Source: Verrucomicrobiia bacterium
Lineage (GTDB): Bacteria > Verrucomicrobiota > Verrucomicrobiia > Limisphaerales > JAEYXS01
Direction of reading: 5' to 3'
Length of the DNA: 64,000 nt
NCBI GenBank assembly: GCA_036405135.1
Contig: DASWYF010000002.1
Location: 248,001 to 312,000 of the forward strand
Shown: positions 17,122 through 25,845 of the stretch, in pieces
Numbering within the stretch: the stretch's first letter is position 1
Layout: each line of letters begins with the position of its first letter
The notes under the pieces: generated by a model
Database searches by the model: none
What the model saw: the letters and a program-made list of their open reading frames with translations, nothing else
What the model was told of the DNA's origin: nothing
Program-made: the position numbers and the translations under genes

Positions 17122-18185
17122 GCCTCCGCGCGCCGCTCATAGATTCTCACGGTCGGGTGATGCGTGATTTGCGCGTCAGCATTACCGACCGATGCAACTT
17201 TCGCTGCCTCTACTGTCTCCCTGAGACGGAAGAGGCAGCGAACTTTTACCGCTCCAAGTTCGACATCCTGCGCAATCCCAATCCCGCGAAACCCATCGCC
17301 CTGAATTGGAAACCCAAGGCGCAGATTCTTACCTTGGAGGAGATTGAGCGCGTGGTGCGTATCTTCGCTGGCTTCGGTGTCGATAAGATCCGCATCACGG
17401 GGGGCGAACCGCTCTTGCGTAAGGGCGTGGAGAATCTGGTGGCGGGCGTGGCGAAGATTCCGGGTATCGAAGACATTGCCATCACCACGAACGGTTTTCA
17501 TTTTCAGGAGAAGGCACAGGCCCTCAAGGCTGCTGGACTGAAGCGCGTGAGCTTCAGTCTCGATTCGTTAGATCACGCTAATTTCAAAAAGATCACTGGC
17601 CGCGATGGTCTTCAGGAAGTACTGGATGGCATCCAGCTCGCGCGGCGACTCGGCTTCACACCCGTCAAGGTGAATGCCGTGCTCATCCGGGGTGTGAATG
17701 ATCATGAGTTAGAAGCACTCGCTGAATTCGCGCGCGCAGAAGATATTTCCTTTCGATTCATCGAATTCATGCCCTTGGATTCCAAGCACGCTTGGCAGAA
17801 AGATTTGGTCATCAGCGCGAAAGAGATTTTAGCGCGTTTGCAGGCGAAGTTCGATCTGCGACCGGTGAAGTCAGTGAACCTTTCAGAGACAGCCAAACGC
17901 TGGGCGTTCCCGGATGGGCGAGGTGAGATCGGCATCATCGCACCTGTGAGCGAGCCGTTCTGTGGCCATTGCAATCGCATCCGGCTCACGGCGGATGGCC
18001 AGATACGCACCTGCTTGTTCAGTCTAGGTGAGCACGATTTGAAGCCGCTCCTGCGCGGTGGTGCGAGTGATGAGGAAATCCAGAAACGCCTGCGTGCTAT
18101 TGTGTGGCAAAAAGAAGATCGCCATCACATCGGCGAACCGGAGTTCCAGCAACCCGAACGCTCGATGAGCTGCATCGGAGGTTGA
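17118..18185 (+). CDS. moaA: GTP 3',8-cyclase (molybdenum cofactor synthesis)
   Basis: 355-residue radical SAM protein. The N-terminal cluster cysteines are Cys26, Cys30 and Cys33 (CNFRCLYC), followed by RITGGEPLLR. The C-terminal cluster is FCGHCNRIRLTADGQIRTC, and the protein ends in the conserved double glycine (CIGG). MoaA turns GTP into 3',8-cyclo-7,8-dihydro-GTP, the first step to molybdopterin. About 20 extra residues follow the first cysteine motif (around residues 35-60) compared with the E. coli enzyme. It is alone here: no moaC, moaE or mog is in the window, and it is coupled to a coiled-coil gene. Confidence 0.93.
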   Translation: MSLRAPLIDSHGRVMRDLRVSITDRCNFRCLYCLPETEEAANFYRSKFDILRNPNPAKPIALNWKPKAQILTLEEIERVVRIFAGFGVDKIRITGGEPLLRKGVENLVAGVAKIPGIEDIAITTNGFHFQEKAQALKAAGLKRVSFSLDSLDHANFKKITGRDGLQEVLDGIQLARRLGFTPVKVNAVLIRGVNDHELEALAEFARAEDISFRFIEFMPLDSKHAWQKDLVISAKEILARLQAKFDLRPVKSVNLSETAKRWAFPDGRGEIGIIAPVSEPFCGHCNRIRLTADGQIRTCLFSLGEHDLKPLLRGGASDEEIQKRLRAIVWQKEDRHHIGEPEFQQPERSMSCIGG

Positions 18186-18189
18186 GCGA

Positions 18190-18807
18190 TTACTGGCTAA
18201 GATCGGTGACGCGGATATTGCGGAAGCGGATCACAGCCTTGTCATCGTGATTCTGTAGACCGAGATAACCTTTCAAGGAACGGGCTGGGGTGTGATCCAC
18301 GATCTGCTCACCATTGTGCCACACCTGCACGCGCGGGCCGCGAGCTTCGATCTTCAGCGTGTTCCATTCATTCGCCGGTTTGGACATGTTCTTCGTAGGG
18401 GCGACCACATCGTAGAGTGAGCCGGTGGTGAACTTCTTTGGTTCACGTCCATGGTCATCTAAGATTTGGATTTCGTGACCGGTGAAGGCCGGGTTTTTCT
18501 CAATGGCGGAGCGGATGAAGACGCCGCTATTGCCTTTCTCATTCACTGAGTATTCCAGCTCCCAGATGAAGTCGGTGTATTCTTTTTCCGTGCGCAGCCA
18601 GGAGCCGCTTTTCTCCGGATTGGTCGTCCATTCGACGCCTTTGCGTCCGACGATCTCGCCATTTTCCACCGTCCATTCACCGCCATGTAGCTTTACCCAG
18701 CTATCGAAATTCTTACCGTTGAAAAGAGTCTGCGGACCTTTGCTCGCGCTGCCAGTGGCGCAAGCGGTGAGCAGGCATAAGGCGATGAGGGTGCAAAAAC
18801 GGGTCAT
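18190..18807 (-). CDS. DUF1080 (3-keto-disaccharide hydrolase domain) lipoprotein
   Basis: 205 residues from the ATG at 18807. MTRFCTLIALCLLTAC is a lipoprotein signal with lipobox. The rest is a single DUF1080 concanavalin-like domain: TLFNGKNFDSWVKL, WTVENGEIVG, FIWELEYSVNEKGNSGVFIR and YLGLQNHDDKAVIRFRNIRV. Some members hydrolyse 3-keto-disaccharides or 3-keto-glycosides; many are uncharacterised. These proteins are abundant in Verrucomicrobia and Planctomycetes. It stands alone, tail to tail with moaA and divergent from mpl. An upstream Met at 18864 would put extra residues before the signal peptide. Confidence 0.85.
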   Translation of the reverse strand: MTRFCTLIALCLLTACATGSASKGPQTLFNGKNFDSWVKLHGGEWTVENGEIVGRKGVEWTTNPEKSGSWLRTEKEYTDFIWELEYSVNEKGNSGVFIRSAIEKNPAFTGHEIQILDDHGREPKKFTTGSLYDVVAPTKNMSKPANEWNTLKIEARGPRVQVWHNGEQIVDHTPARSLKGYLGLQNHDDKAVIRFRNIRVTDLSQ

Positions 18808-18926
18808 GCTTCTAATAAAGTTCAGGTTTGTTTTCTCCGCCAGTCTTTTTCCAGCAAGTGACAAGCAAAATTGCTCTGATGCGATTTATTGCTTCCCAGC
18901 TTTCGGCCATCGTTCATCATCCGCCC

Positions 18927-20324
18927 ATGCTTTCGTCTGCGGACATCAAGACAGTTCACTTCATCGGAATTTGCGGCACAGCCATGGCCTCTGCGGCTGC
19001 TGCCATGCAAGAGCGCGGCTTCAAAGTGACCGGTTCGGATCAAGGCGTGTATCCGCCCATGTCCACCTTCCTCGCGGAGAAAAAGATCGAGGTGTTCTCC
19101 GGCTACAGCGAAGCGAATCTGGCACATAATCCTGATCTGGTGGTGATCGGCAATGCCATCTCGCGCGGCAATCCTGAAGCAGAACTGACGCTCGATAAGA
19201 AACTGCGTTACTGTTCGTTGCCGGAATTGTTGAAAGAATTTTTCATCCGCGGCAAACGCTCGTTGGTGGTTAGCGGCACGCATGGGAAAACGACTACGAC
19301 GTCCTTGCTCACATGGGTGTTTGAACATGCGTGGAAAAATCCCAGTTACCTGATCGGTGGTATCCCGACGAATCTGGGGCAGGGCGCGCGATTCACGAAC
19401 AGCGAATGGTTCATCATCGAAGGTGATGAGTATGACACCGCGTTCTTCGACAAGCGCAGCAAGTTCATCCATTACCTGCCGGAAGTGGCGATCGTGAACA
19501 ACCTGGAGTTCGATCACGCGGACATCTTCGCAGACCTCGCGGCGGTGCAAAAGTCATTCACGCATCTGCTGCGCTTGGTGCCGCGCAATGGCTTGATCGT
19601 GGCGAATGGCGATGAGGCGAATCTGCAGCCGTTGCTCAACGTGAAGTTCGCACCAGTGAAACGTTTTGGCCTGAGTGCGGGCAATGACGTGCGCGCTGAG
19701 TCTTTGGATTTGCGCGATAGCAGTTCACGTTTTGCGCTGGATGGTTTCACATTCGAGATTCCGTTGGTGGGTGAATTGAACGTGCGCAATGCTCTGGCAG
19801 TCGCGACGGCGGCGAAGCATTGCGGCCTGACGAATGAACAGATTCAGGGCGGTTTCAGCACGTTCAAAGGCATCAAGCGCCGCATGGAGGTGAAGGGCGA
19901 TGCGGGTGGCGTGACGGTGATCGATGATTTCGGGCATCATCCCACAGCGATCAAGGAAACGGTGCGTGCGTTGCGCGTGAAATATCCGGATCGTCCGCTC
20001 TGGGCGATCTTTGAGCCACGTTCCAATACCACACGGCGAAATGTGTTTCAGCAGGAGATGGCTGAGGCTTTGGCACTAGCGGATGCCGTAGTGGTGTCTG
20101 AGGTGGCGCGCCTGGAATTGCTCGCGGTGAATGAACGCATGGACCCGGCAAAGCTGATGGCGGACTTACAGACGGCGGGGCGTCCGGCGGCTTATCTACC
20201 CACGGTGGAAGCCATCGTGGAACATGTGGGGCAGCAGGCGAAACGTGGGGATGTGGTGTGCGTGTTCAGCAACGGCGGGTTTGGTGGGATACATGACAAG
20301 CTGCTGCAGCGGTTGGGGAAGTAA
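18927..20324 (+). CDS. mpl: UDP-MurNAc:L-Ala-gamma-D-Glu-meso-Dap ligase
   Basis: 465 residues from the ATG at 18927. A Mur ligase with TVHFIGICGTAMASAAAAMQ (N-terminal nucleotide fold), the ATP loop SGTHGKTTTTSLL and EGDEYDTAFFDKRSKF, the last being typical of Mpl. Mpl reattaches the tripeptide recovered from old peptidoglycan to UDP-MurNAc and so serves wall recycling; it implies a meso-diaminopimelate wall. In-frame upstream starts (18828, 18879) overlap the divergent lipoprotein promoter region and add no family sequence. No recognisable ribosome site precedes the start. Confidence 0.9.
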   Translation: MLSSADIKTVHFIGICGTAMASAAAAMQERGFKVTGSDQGVYPPMSTFLAEKKIEVFSGYSEANLAHNPDLVVIGNAISRGNPEAELTLDKKLRYCSLPELLKEFFIRGKRSLVVSGTHGKTTTTSLLTWVFEHAWKNPSYLIGGIPTNLGQGARFTNSEWFIIEGDEYDTAFFDKRSKFIHYLPEVAIVNNLEFDHADIFADLAAVQKSFTHLLRLVPRNGLIVANGDEANLQPLLNVKFAPVKRFGLSAGNDVRAESLDLRDSSSRFALDGFTFEIPLVGELNVRNALAVATAAKHCGLTNEQIQGGFSTFKGIKRRMEVKGDAGGVTVIDDFGHHPTAIKETVRALRVKYPDRPLWAIFEPRSNTTRRNVFQQEMAEALALADAVVVSEVARLELLAVNERMDPAKLMADLQTAGRPAAYLPTVEAIVEHVGQQAKRGDVVCVFSNGGFGGIHDKLLQRLGK

Positions 20325-20329
20325 TGTGC

Positions 20330-20350
20330 TGCCGGCATCTTGCCGGCAGT
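20330..20350. repeat. CTGCCGG hairpin repeat
   Basis: CTGCCGG-CATCTTG-CCGGCAG; perfect seven-base arms, six bases after the mpl stop. It could also act as transcription end for mpl. Confidence 0.75.
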
Positions 20351-20464
20351 AAAGGGGCTGACGCAGCTAAAGTAAGATTGCGAAGATTCAGCAGCTTAGC
20401 TGTTAGCCGACAGGTTTAGGCGTTCGGATGTTCGGAAGAATGTGCTTCGTCGGGTGCCTCAATC

Positions 20465-20485
20465 CTGCTGGCAAGATGCCAGCAG
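20465..20485. repeat. CTGCTGG hairpin repeat
   Basis: CTGCTGG-CAAGATG-CCAGCAG, the inverted form of the copy at 20330. It lies 25 bases past the radical SAM stop. Two copies of opposite sense thus flank the 185-base gap between converging genes. Confidence 0.7.
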
Positions 20486-20509
20486 CACGGGGCTGCGTGC
20501 TTCGTCGGG

Positions 20510-21652
20510 CTACACCTTTCCGATCCATTGCCGGTCTTCCCAGACGGCTTTGATGGAGGTCACGTTGCGCGAGTCGAAGACGTGTTTCGCGGCCTTTACC
20601 ACGTTGCCTTTTTTTAGGCTCTGCCAGGCATCACTGGCGCTGATGGCGACGAATTGGAGGATGCTGGGATCGCGGTAGCAATCGATCATGCAGCGGGTGC
20701 AGCCATCACGGATGAGCTTGGAGTCATCCCAGTCATACACGTTGCACATTGGGGTTTCCCAGAAGTGGCAGCGATAAAGGTTCAGGTGCCAATCGAGATA
20801 GAAATATTTGTGACCGCCGAGGCAGCCGAACTTTTCTTTTTCCCCGCGCAGATGACGCTGCATCTCGGTCAGTGATTCCGTGGGGTTCACCACGGGGTAA
20901 CCGCTGTTGTGCTTCATCCGCTTGATTTGCTCGAAGACTTCGAGCAGTTCGTTGTTGTTGAAGTTCACCAGGCCGCCATCGCTGAAGCTGAGGTAGCTGG
21001 ATTGCAGGCTGGTGAGGGGATAGCTGAACGTGCAGCTCTTGAAGCCGACGGATTCGAGGAAAGCGGGGAGCTTCTCGTAATCTTCGATCAGGCGGCTCGC
21101 GGTGATGCTCGCGGTGGTCTGGATGCCGACGCTTTGGAAATATTCGTTCGCGCGTTTGATCTTGCGGCAGACATCGGGCAGACCGCGATTCTTCTCGTGC
21201 TTCTGTACATCGTGCGCATCGATGGACATGATGACGCTGCTGAGGCCGTCGCTGGCCAGCGCCTTCATGTTGTCCTCGTTCCACAGGCCGCCGTTCGTGC
21301 AGATCATCGGGTGGATGCCGCGCTCGGCAGCATAACGGATCATGGCGCGGAGATCGCGATGGACCATGGGCTCACCACCGACGAAGAGCAGGTAGCCGAT
21401 GTGATTTTTCAGCGCGATGTCGATGACGTCGGTAGCTTCCTTCAGTGTGACGCTACGGCGGGCTTTGGGATCGAACTTGGAACGGGCGAAGCCGCAGAAG
21501 CCGCAATCGGCATTGCAGATGTTCGTGATGGCAAATTGCAGGTAACCGGGGCCGCCATGGTCCAGCACCTCGCCGAGGAGCTTGAAGGGGCTCTTGCGCG
21601 GTTTTACCACGGGTGGCAAAGGGGTCGTAGCTGTGATGGGCTGATCGCTCAT
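20510..21652 (-). CDS. Radical SAM protein with SPASM-like C-terminal cysteines
   Basis: 380 residues from the ATG at 21652. Radical SAM cysteines Cys46, Cys50 and Cys53 (CNADCGFCGFA) and LFVGGEPMVHRD are clear. The C-terminal part has further cysteines (FGCLGGHKYFYLD, LYRCHFW, PMCNVYDW, GCTRCMIDCYRDPS) that could hold an extra iron-sulfur cluster as in SPASM or HpnH-like enzymes. General layout resembles the HpnH protein at 53919 but sequence likeness is limited. No peptide substrate gene or partner is seen nearby. A longer start at 21745 runs through repeat DNA and was rejected. The reaction is unknown. Confidence 0.8.
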   Translation of the reverse strand: MSDQPITATTPLPPVVKPRKSPFKLLGEVLDHGGPGYLQFAITNICNADCGFCGFARSKFDPKARRSVTLKEATDVIDIALKNHIGYLLFVGGEPMVHRDLRAMIRYAAERGIHPMICTNGGLWNEDNMKALASDGLSSVIMSIDAHDVQKHEKNRGLPDVCRKIKRANEYFQSVGIQTTASITASRLIEDYEKLPAFLESVGFKSCTFSYPLTSLQSSYLSFSDGGLVNFNNNELLEVFEQIKRMKHNSGYPVVNPTESLTEMQRHLRGEKEKFGCLGGHKYFYLDWHLNLYRCHFWETPMCNVYDWDDSKLIRDGCTRCMIDCYRDPSILQFVAISASDAWQSLKKGNVVKAAKHVFDSRNVTSIKAVWEDRQWIGKV

Positions 21653-21735
21653 GGACAACGGCTTATGTTTCCGGCTGGCGGAAGATAGCGCAACTCTTGA
21701 TTCGTGACGAATGGGTGAAGAAAGAAAGCAATGTG

Positions 21736-21756
21736 CTGCTGGCATCTTGCCGGCAG
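21736..21756. repeat. CTGCTGG hairpin repeat
   Basis: CTGCTGG-CATCTTG-CCGGCAG (one G-T type mismatch between arms), upstream of the radical SAM start. Confidence 0.7.
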
Positions 21757-21871
21757 TAAGGGGGCTAGCGTGGTGGAATAAGGGGCCGAAGTAAAAGGTA
21801 GCGGGCGTATTCCGACAGGATAGGGTGAGTCTATATTTGCGGGGTTAAATGCTTCGGCGGGAGCGTTTGAA

Positions 21872-21892
21872 CTGCCGGCTGGAATCCGGCAG
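21872..21892. repeat. CTGCCGG hairpin repeat
   Basis: CTGCCGG-CTGGAAT-CCGGCAG, identical to copies at 14233 and 26208. It lies about 70 bases before the rsgA start, so it may be in the transcript leader. The rest of the 307-base gap between the divergent genes shows nothing else recognisable. Confidence 0.75.
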
Positions 21893-21959
21893 CACAGGGT
21901 TTGCGTTTTGTAGTGGGATTTGGGTATAGTGATGGGATTATTGCCTTTAGTGGCGCTGA

Positions 21960-23018
21960 ATGACGTTGAGTTTGGAACAATTAGGTTGGACGGAAGAGCT
22001 GGAAAAACAGTTCGCGCCGCATCGCGCCCAAGGGCTGATTCCGGCGCGCGTGGCGATTGAGGATAAGCATTATTTTCGTCTGTATACGGATGGCGGTCGG
22101 CTAACAGGGCAGTGTTCGGGAAAGATTTTGCATGAGTCCAAAAGCCCATCGGATTTGCCGAAGGTGGGTGATTGGGTGGTGGTCACGCCGTTGGAAACGG
22201 AGGGGAAGGCGACCATCCATGAGGTGATGCCGCGCAAGTCCTCGCTCTCGCGCAAGCTGACAGGGCGCGATGTGCAGGAGCAGATTTTGGTGACGAACAT
22301 TGATCGGGCGTTCGTCGTGCAGGCGCTGGATCAGACGTTCAATATTCCCCGGTTGGAACGTATGCTGGTCATGGTGCGGGAAGGTGGGGCGCAACCGGTG
22401 ATTGTCCTGAACAAGCTGGACCTGTGCGATGACGTGAAGGCGCGTGTGGCGGAAGCTGAGAAAGCGGCGGGCGATGCGCCGGTGCTGACGACGTGTGCCA
22501 TCACTTGCAAGGGCATCAAAGCGATCAAAAAATTGATCAGCAAGCAGGACACGGTGGTGTTCTTCGGCACGTCCGGTGTGGGGAAGTCCACCTTGATCAA
22601 TGATATTTACGGGGAGGATGTGTTACCGGTGGGTGATGTGCGGGATGAGGATTCCAAGGGACGGCATACGACGACTTGGCGTGAACTGATCCCGCTGCCG
22701 CAAGGGGGCATCGTGATCGATACGCCGGGTATGAGGGAGTTTTACGTGTGGCTGGCGGATGAGGGGTTGAATCGCGCGTTCGCAGATATCGATGAGGTGG
22801 CGGTGAATTGTCATTTCCGTGATTGCACGCACACGCAGGAGAAGAAGTGCGCGGTGCTGGATGCGCGGGCTGAGGGGAAGATCGATGAGGATCGGTATCA
22901 AAATTACGTGAAGCTGAGCAAGGAGCAGAAATTCCTCAAAGAAGTGAAACGGCAGAAGGGCTGGAAGACGCGAGAGAAGCACAGCCGCGTGCTGCATAGG
23001 GTGTTTAATAAGGGGTGA
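21960..23018 (+). CDS. rsgA: Ribosome small-subunit-dependent GTPase A
   Basis: 352 residues with the circularly permuted GTPase order: NKLD (G4, residues 151-154) comes before GTSGVGKST (G1, 203-211) and DTPGMREF (G3). An OB-fold domain precedes and a zinc-binding domain (CHFRDCTHTQEKKC) follows; a basic tail (QKGWKTREKHSRVLHRVF) closes. RsgA checks and matures the 30S ribosomal subunit. Stand-alone transcription unit, with a small DUF1643 gene 23 bases downstream. Confidence 0.93.
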   Translation: MTLSLEQLGWTEELEKQFAPHRAQGLIPARVAIEDKHYFRLYTDGGRLTGQCSGKILHESKSPSDLPKVGDWVVVTPLETEGKATIHEVMPRKSSLSRKLTGRDVQEQILVTNIDRAFVVQALDQTFNIPRLERMLVMVREGGAQPVIVLNKLDLCDDVKARVAEAEKAAGDAPVLTTCAITCKGIKAIKKLISKQDTVVFFGTSGVGKSTLINDIYGEDVLPVGDVRDEDSKGRHTTTWRELIPLPQGGIVIDTPGMREFYVWLADEGLNRAFADIDEVAVNCHFRDCTHTQEKKCAVLDARAEGKIDEDRYQNYVKLSKEQKFLKEVKRQKGWKTREKHSRVLHRVFNKG

Positions 23019-23041
23019 GTTAGAATTTTCTGACAAGAACT

Positions 23042-23560
23042 GTGGCCTCCCAATTTCAACTCATAGAAGGAGAAAAGAGGTCGGCCGTTTTGAGTGTTTG
23101 TAAGCTGTATCGTTACGAACTGCGTCGTGTGTGGGCTACAAATGAAGCCAATACCAAGTTGGTAGTCTTTATTGGGTTGAATCCTTCTACGGCAGATGCA
23201 TTTCAGGATGATCAAACAATTCGGCGATGCCGAAATTTTGCCAAGAGCTGGAGCTTTGATGGGATGATCATGATCAACTTGTTTGCTTATCGGGCAACGA
23301 GTCCAAAAGTCATGAAAGCGCAATCCGATCCTTTCGGTCCTGAGAACGATTATTATTTCAAAAAAGCGCTGAAAGAATCCGCATTGGTAGTTGGAGCTTG
23401 GGGAGAACACGGCATTCTCAAGAATAGAGGGCCGATGGTTGCTGTGACTATTCCACAAATGATGTGTCTGGGAATAACCATGAATGGACAGCCTAGACAT
23501 CCATCTCGGCTTCCGAATTCTGCACAGAAGTTTAGGTTTTCAGACAGAACGAATAAGTAG
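23042..23560 (+). CDS. DUF1643-family protein
   Basis: 172 residues, GTG start. The core LVVFIGLNPSTADAFQDDQT, the segment IRRCRNFAKSWSFDGMIMIN, and LFAYRATSP, with a later VVGAWGEHG, are the hallmarks of DUF1643 (PF07799 type), small cytoplasmic proteins of unknown function, frequent in accessory DNA and phages. Composition is more AT-rich than rsgA upstream. It may be read with rsgA. No Shine-Dalgarno is evident. Confidence 0.8.
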   Translation: MASQFQLIEGEKRSAVLSVCKLYRYELRRVWATNEANTKLVVFIGLNPSTADAFQDDQTIRRCRNFAKSWSFDGMIMINLFAYRATSPKVMKAQSDPFGPENDYYFKKALKESALVVGAWGEHGILKNRGPMVAVTIPQMMCLGITMNGQPRHPSRLPNSAQKFRFSDRTNK

Positions 23561-23611
23561 GGGCACCCCTCATCCTCAATCCTTCTCCCCTCCGAGGGGA
23601 GAAGGAGGAAC
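23561..23611. repeat. GAGGGG-type dispersed repeat, copy 4 (variant)
   Basis: GGGGCACCCCTCATCCTCAA continuing TCCTTCTCCCCTCCGAGGGG and AGAAGG. It begins right at the DUF1643 stop. The middle differs from the copies at 310, 14132 and 41166. Confidence 0.7.
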
Positions 23612-23675
23612 GAAAGCGCTGGTCGTTACTGTGGGCTGTTGTGAAATTGTATGAGCAGATGCTTCGGCGCGGCCC

Positions 23676-25151
23676 CTACCTCTTGCGGACTTCGAACCAT
23701 TGGGTGTTCCAGGCGTCTAGGTCAAGATAGAGGCCTTCTTTTTGGATTTCTTCGCGGGTGCGGTGGTGGAGTTCGGTTCCTAGGCGGTCTTGGAGCGTCC
23801 ACTGAGCTGCGGTGGAGATTTCTAGGCGTACGCGGCATTGGCTGCGGTGGGCGGCGTAGTTTACTGCGATGAGTTCGAATTCATCGGCATTTTTCTGCCA
23901 GATGATCACGAAGAGGTTTTGGTGTGAGGGATTGCCTTCCCATGCAGGTAAAGATTCGGGGATGCGATGGGTGCCATCTTTTAGGGCGGTGGTTTGGCGT
24001 AGGGAGAAAAGTTTTTCGTAGAATGCGCGCAGTGAGGTGTTCGTTGGTTCTTCGGGGCGTCGCCAGAGTTGGACGGGCAGGTGGGCGCGTTGGCCTTCCA
24101 TCTGGCCTTCGTAGAGGAGTTTCATACCCGGCAAAGCGAGCCAGAGCAGGGCGGCGGCTTTTTGGGCGGGTTCTTCAAGTTGAGCGGCGATGCGCGGTTC
24201 GTCGTGGTTTTCCAGAAAGTGTGTGCTGCGGGTTTGAACAGCATTTTCGCGATGGAGATGCGCTTGTAGCTTGTTCGTCTCACGATGAGCTACGTGATCG
24301 AGAAAATTCTTGTCGTAAGTGAAATTGAAACCGAGCTGTTGCAGTTGGGTTTCACGGCCCCAATAGGCTTCGGCTAGGAAGAGGAAATCGGGATGCTGCT
24401 GGCGAACTTGCGTGATGGCATCAGTCCAGAATTCGATCGGCAAAGTTAGCTGGCCGTTGGAGAAATGCTTCCATGTGTCTGCGAAAATATCGTTGAGCAC
24501 GAGCATGGCCATGTCACAACGTACGCCGTCGCATAGCTGGGCGACGCGGAACAGTTTTTTAATCATTTCATGACGCGTGGTGGGGTTGCTATGGTTCAGT
24601 TGCGCGGTGTCCGTCCATGGATCGAAGTAGGGGTCTTTGCCGTGGGCGATCCAGTGTTTCTTGCCGTTGTGTGTGATGGGGAAAAAGCCGTTTTGCTTTT
24701 TGGGACTGTGAATGAGCAAGTCAGGGCGTTGCTGAATCCACGGGTGATCCAGGCCGATGTGATTCGGAATGAAATCGAGGATGAGGCGGAGGCCGTGGGT
24801 GTGTAATCGTGTGCGGAATTCTGTGAGTGCTGCTGTTCCACCGATCAGCGGGTCAGGTGTGTAGGCGCTGATGCCGTAGGGAGAGCCGCCCACATCAGAT
24901 TCCTGCCAATCGGGTAACAGCTCGCGATAGCGCTTGAGCAACGAGGGCTGCTGCAAACCGTGCTGGCGGACGAGCGGGCCATTCGGCCAGACGCCCATGA
25001 GCCAGATGTGCGTGAAGCCGAGCGATTGCCAGCGTTTCAGCTCGGCGTCTGGAATGTCACGCAATGTGGCAGAGCGGCCAAGTTGGCGCGATAAGCCGGT
25101 GAGCAGGCAACGCGTGTTGATCTCGTAGAGCAAGGGATTGGGTGCGGTCAC
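23676..25151 (-). CDS. GH13 alpha-amylase-family enzyme
   Basis: 491 residues, no signal peptide, so cytoplasmic. The TIM barrel shows the GH13 regions: DFIPNH (I), GVRCDMAML with the nucleophile Asp (II), FLAEAYWG with the acid/base Glu (III) and FLENHDEPR (IV). The family hydrolyses or transfers alpha-glucans or related oligosaccharides; the subfamily cannot be decided from motifs. The N-terminus (NPLLYEINTRCLL) and the short barrel without an N-domain resemble maltose-forming or sucrose-phosphorylase-like intracellular enzymes. It stands alone, without glycogen genes nearby. Confidence 0.85.
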   Translation of the reverse strand: MTAPNPLLYEINTRCLLTGLSRQLGRSATLRDIPDAELKRWQSLGFTHIWLMGVWPNGPLVRQHGLQQPSLLKRYRELLPDWQESDVGGSPYGISAYTPDPLIGGTAALTEFRTRLHTHGLRLILDFIPNHIGLDHPWIQQRPDLLIHSPKKQNGFFPITHNGKKHWIAHGKDPYFDPWTDTAQLNHSNPTTRHEMIKKLFRVAQLCDGVRCDMAMLVLNDIFADTWKHFSNGQLTLPIEFWTDAITQVRQQHPDFLFLAEAYWGRETQLQQLGFNFTYDKNFLDHVAHRETNKLQAHLHRENAVQTRSTHFLENHDEPRIAAQLEEPAQKAAALLWLALPGMKLLYEGQMEGQRAHLPVQLWRRPEEPTNTSLRAFYEKLFSLRQTTALKDGTHRIPESLPAWEGNPSHQNLFVIIWQKNADEFELIAVNYAAHRSQCRVRLEISTAAQWTLQDRLGTELHHRTREEIQKEGLYLDLDAWNTQWFEVRKR

Positions 25152-25298
25152 TTTTTGGGACCGCGACTGTGTGCCTAAAGCACCAGTCGCAGTGGGAACT
25201 TTGGCTAAAAACGGTTTTGAAATGGTTTGTAGCCGTTGATGATAGTTTCACACGCTGCGGCTGATTCCGCGAAGCGGAACACAGCCGCGGTCCAAAAA
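25152..25298. repeat. Imperfect inverted-repeat element, 147 bp
   Basis: TTTTTGGGACCGCGACTGT (25152-25170) pairs with ACAGCCGCGGTCCAAAAA (25281-25298), with one extra base and one mismatch. Inside are two smaller hairpins, the right one around CCGCGAAGCGG. It fills most of the gap before the amylase start. It may be a small non-autonomous element, but no clear target duplication is seen. Confidence 0.45.
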
Positions 25299-25338
25299 CA
25301 TTGCGCGGTCCGTTCGCTTAACAAGATCCGGGACAATC

Positions 25339-25731
25339 TTAGCTATTCAGGATTTTTAGGGCCTTCTTCGCGTTTGAGACGCGGGCGATGAGCAGGCCGC
25401 TCTTCGCTGCCGGGCTGGTGGCGCAGTAGCAGTATTCGATGTTGATCTTGGCTGCGGCCAGCTTGCGCGAGATGTCGGCCAAGGAGCCAGGTTTGTTGCC
25501 GCCTTCGATCATCAGGACTTCATTATCCACCACCAAGGTGCCGTGCTCTTCGAACACGCGCAGGGCGCGGTCGGGATTGCTCACGACCATGCGGATGACC
25601 GAGTGATCCACGGTATCGCTGGTGCTGATGGCGTAGATGTTGATCTTCTCGGCGGCCAGAACGTCGCAAACTTTGGCAAGCATGCCCGGTCGGTTGTCGA
25701 GGAAGAGGGCGAGTTGTCGTGTGATTTCCAT
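25339..25731 (-). CDS. Tandem ACT-domain amino-acid-binding protein
   Basis: 130 residues consisting of two ACT domains: QLALFLDNRPGMLAKVCDVL at the N-terminus and MIEGGNKPGSLADISRKLAA from about residue 74, each with the conserved Gly-Met/Ser-Leu start of helix 1. Such proteins bind amino acids and act as sensors or regulatory subunits. There is no catalytic domain. It lies alone between the amylase gene and the repeat island; the ligand is unknown. Confidence 0.85.
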   Translation of the reverse strand: MEITRQLALFLDNRPGMLAKVCDVLAAEKINIYAISTSDTVDHSVIRMVVSNPDRALRVFEEHGTLVVDNEVLMIEGGNKPGSLADISRKLAAAKINIEYCYCATSPAAKSGLLIARVSNAKKALKILNS

Positions 25732-25845
25732 AAAATCTGAATCACCTGAGGTTGGTTATACTTAGCACTGAATCGGAGGTTAGTCGAGGATGTAAAATGG
25801 ATGCCGCTTTTGTGTCGTAAAAAACGAGAGTTGATTGGCTCGCTC

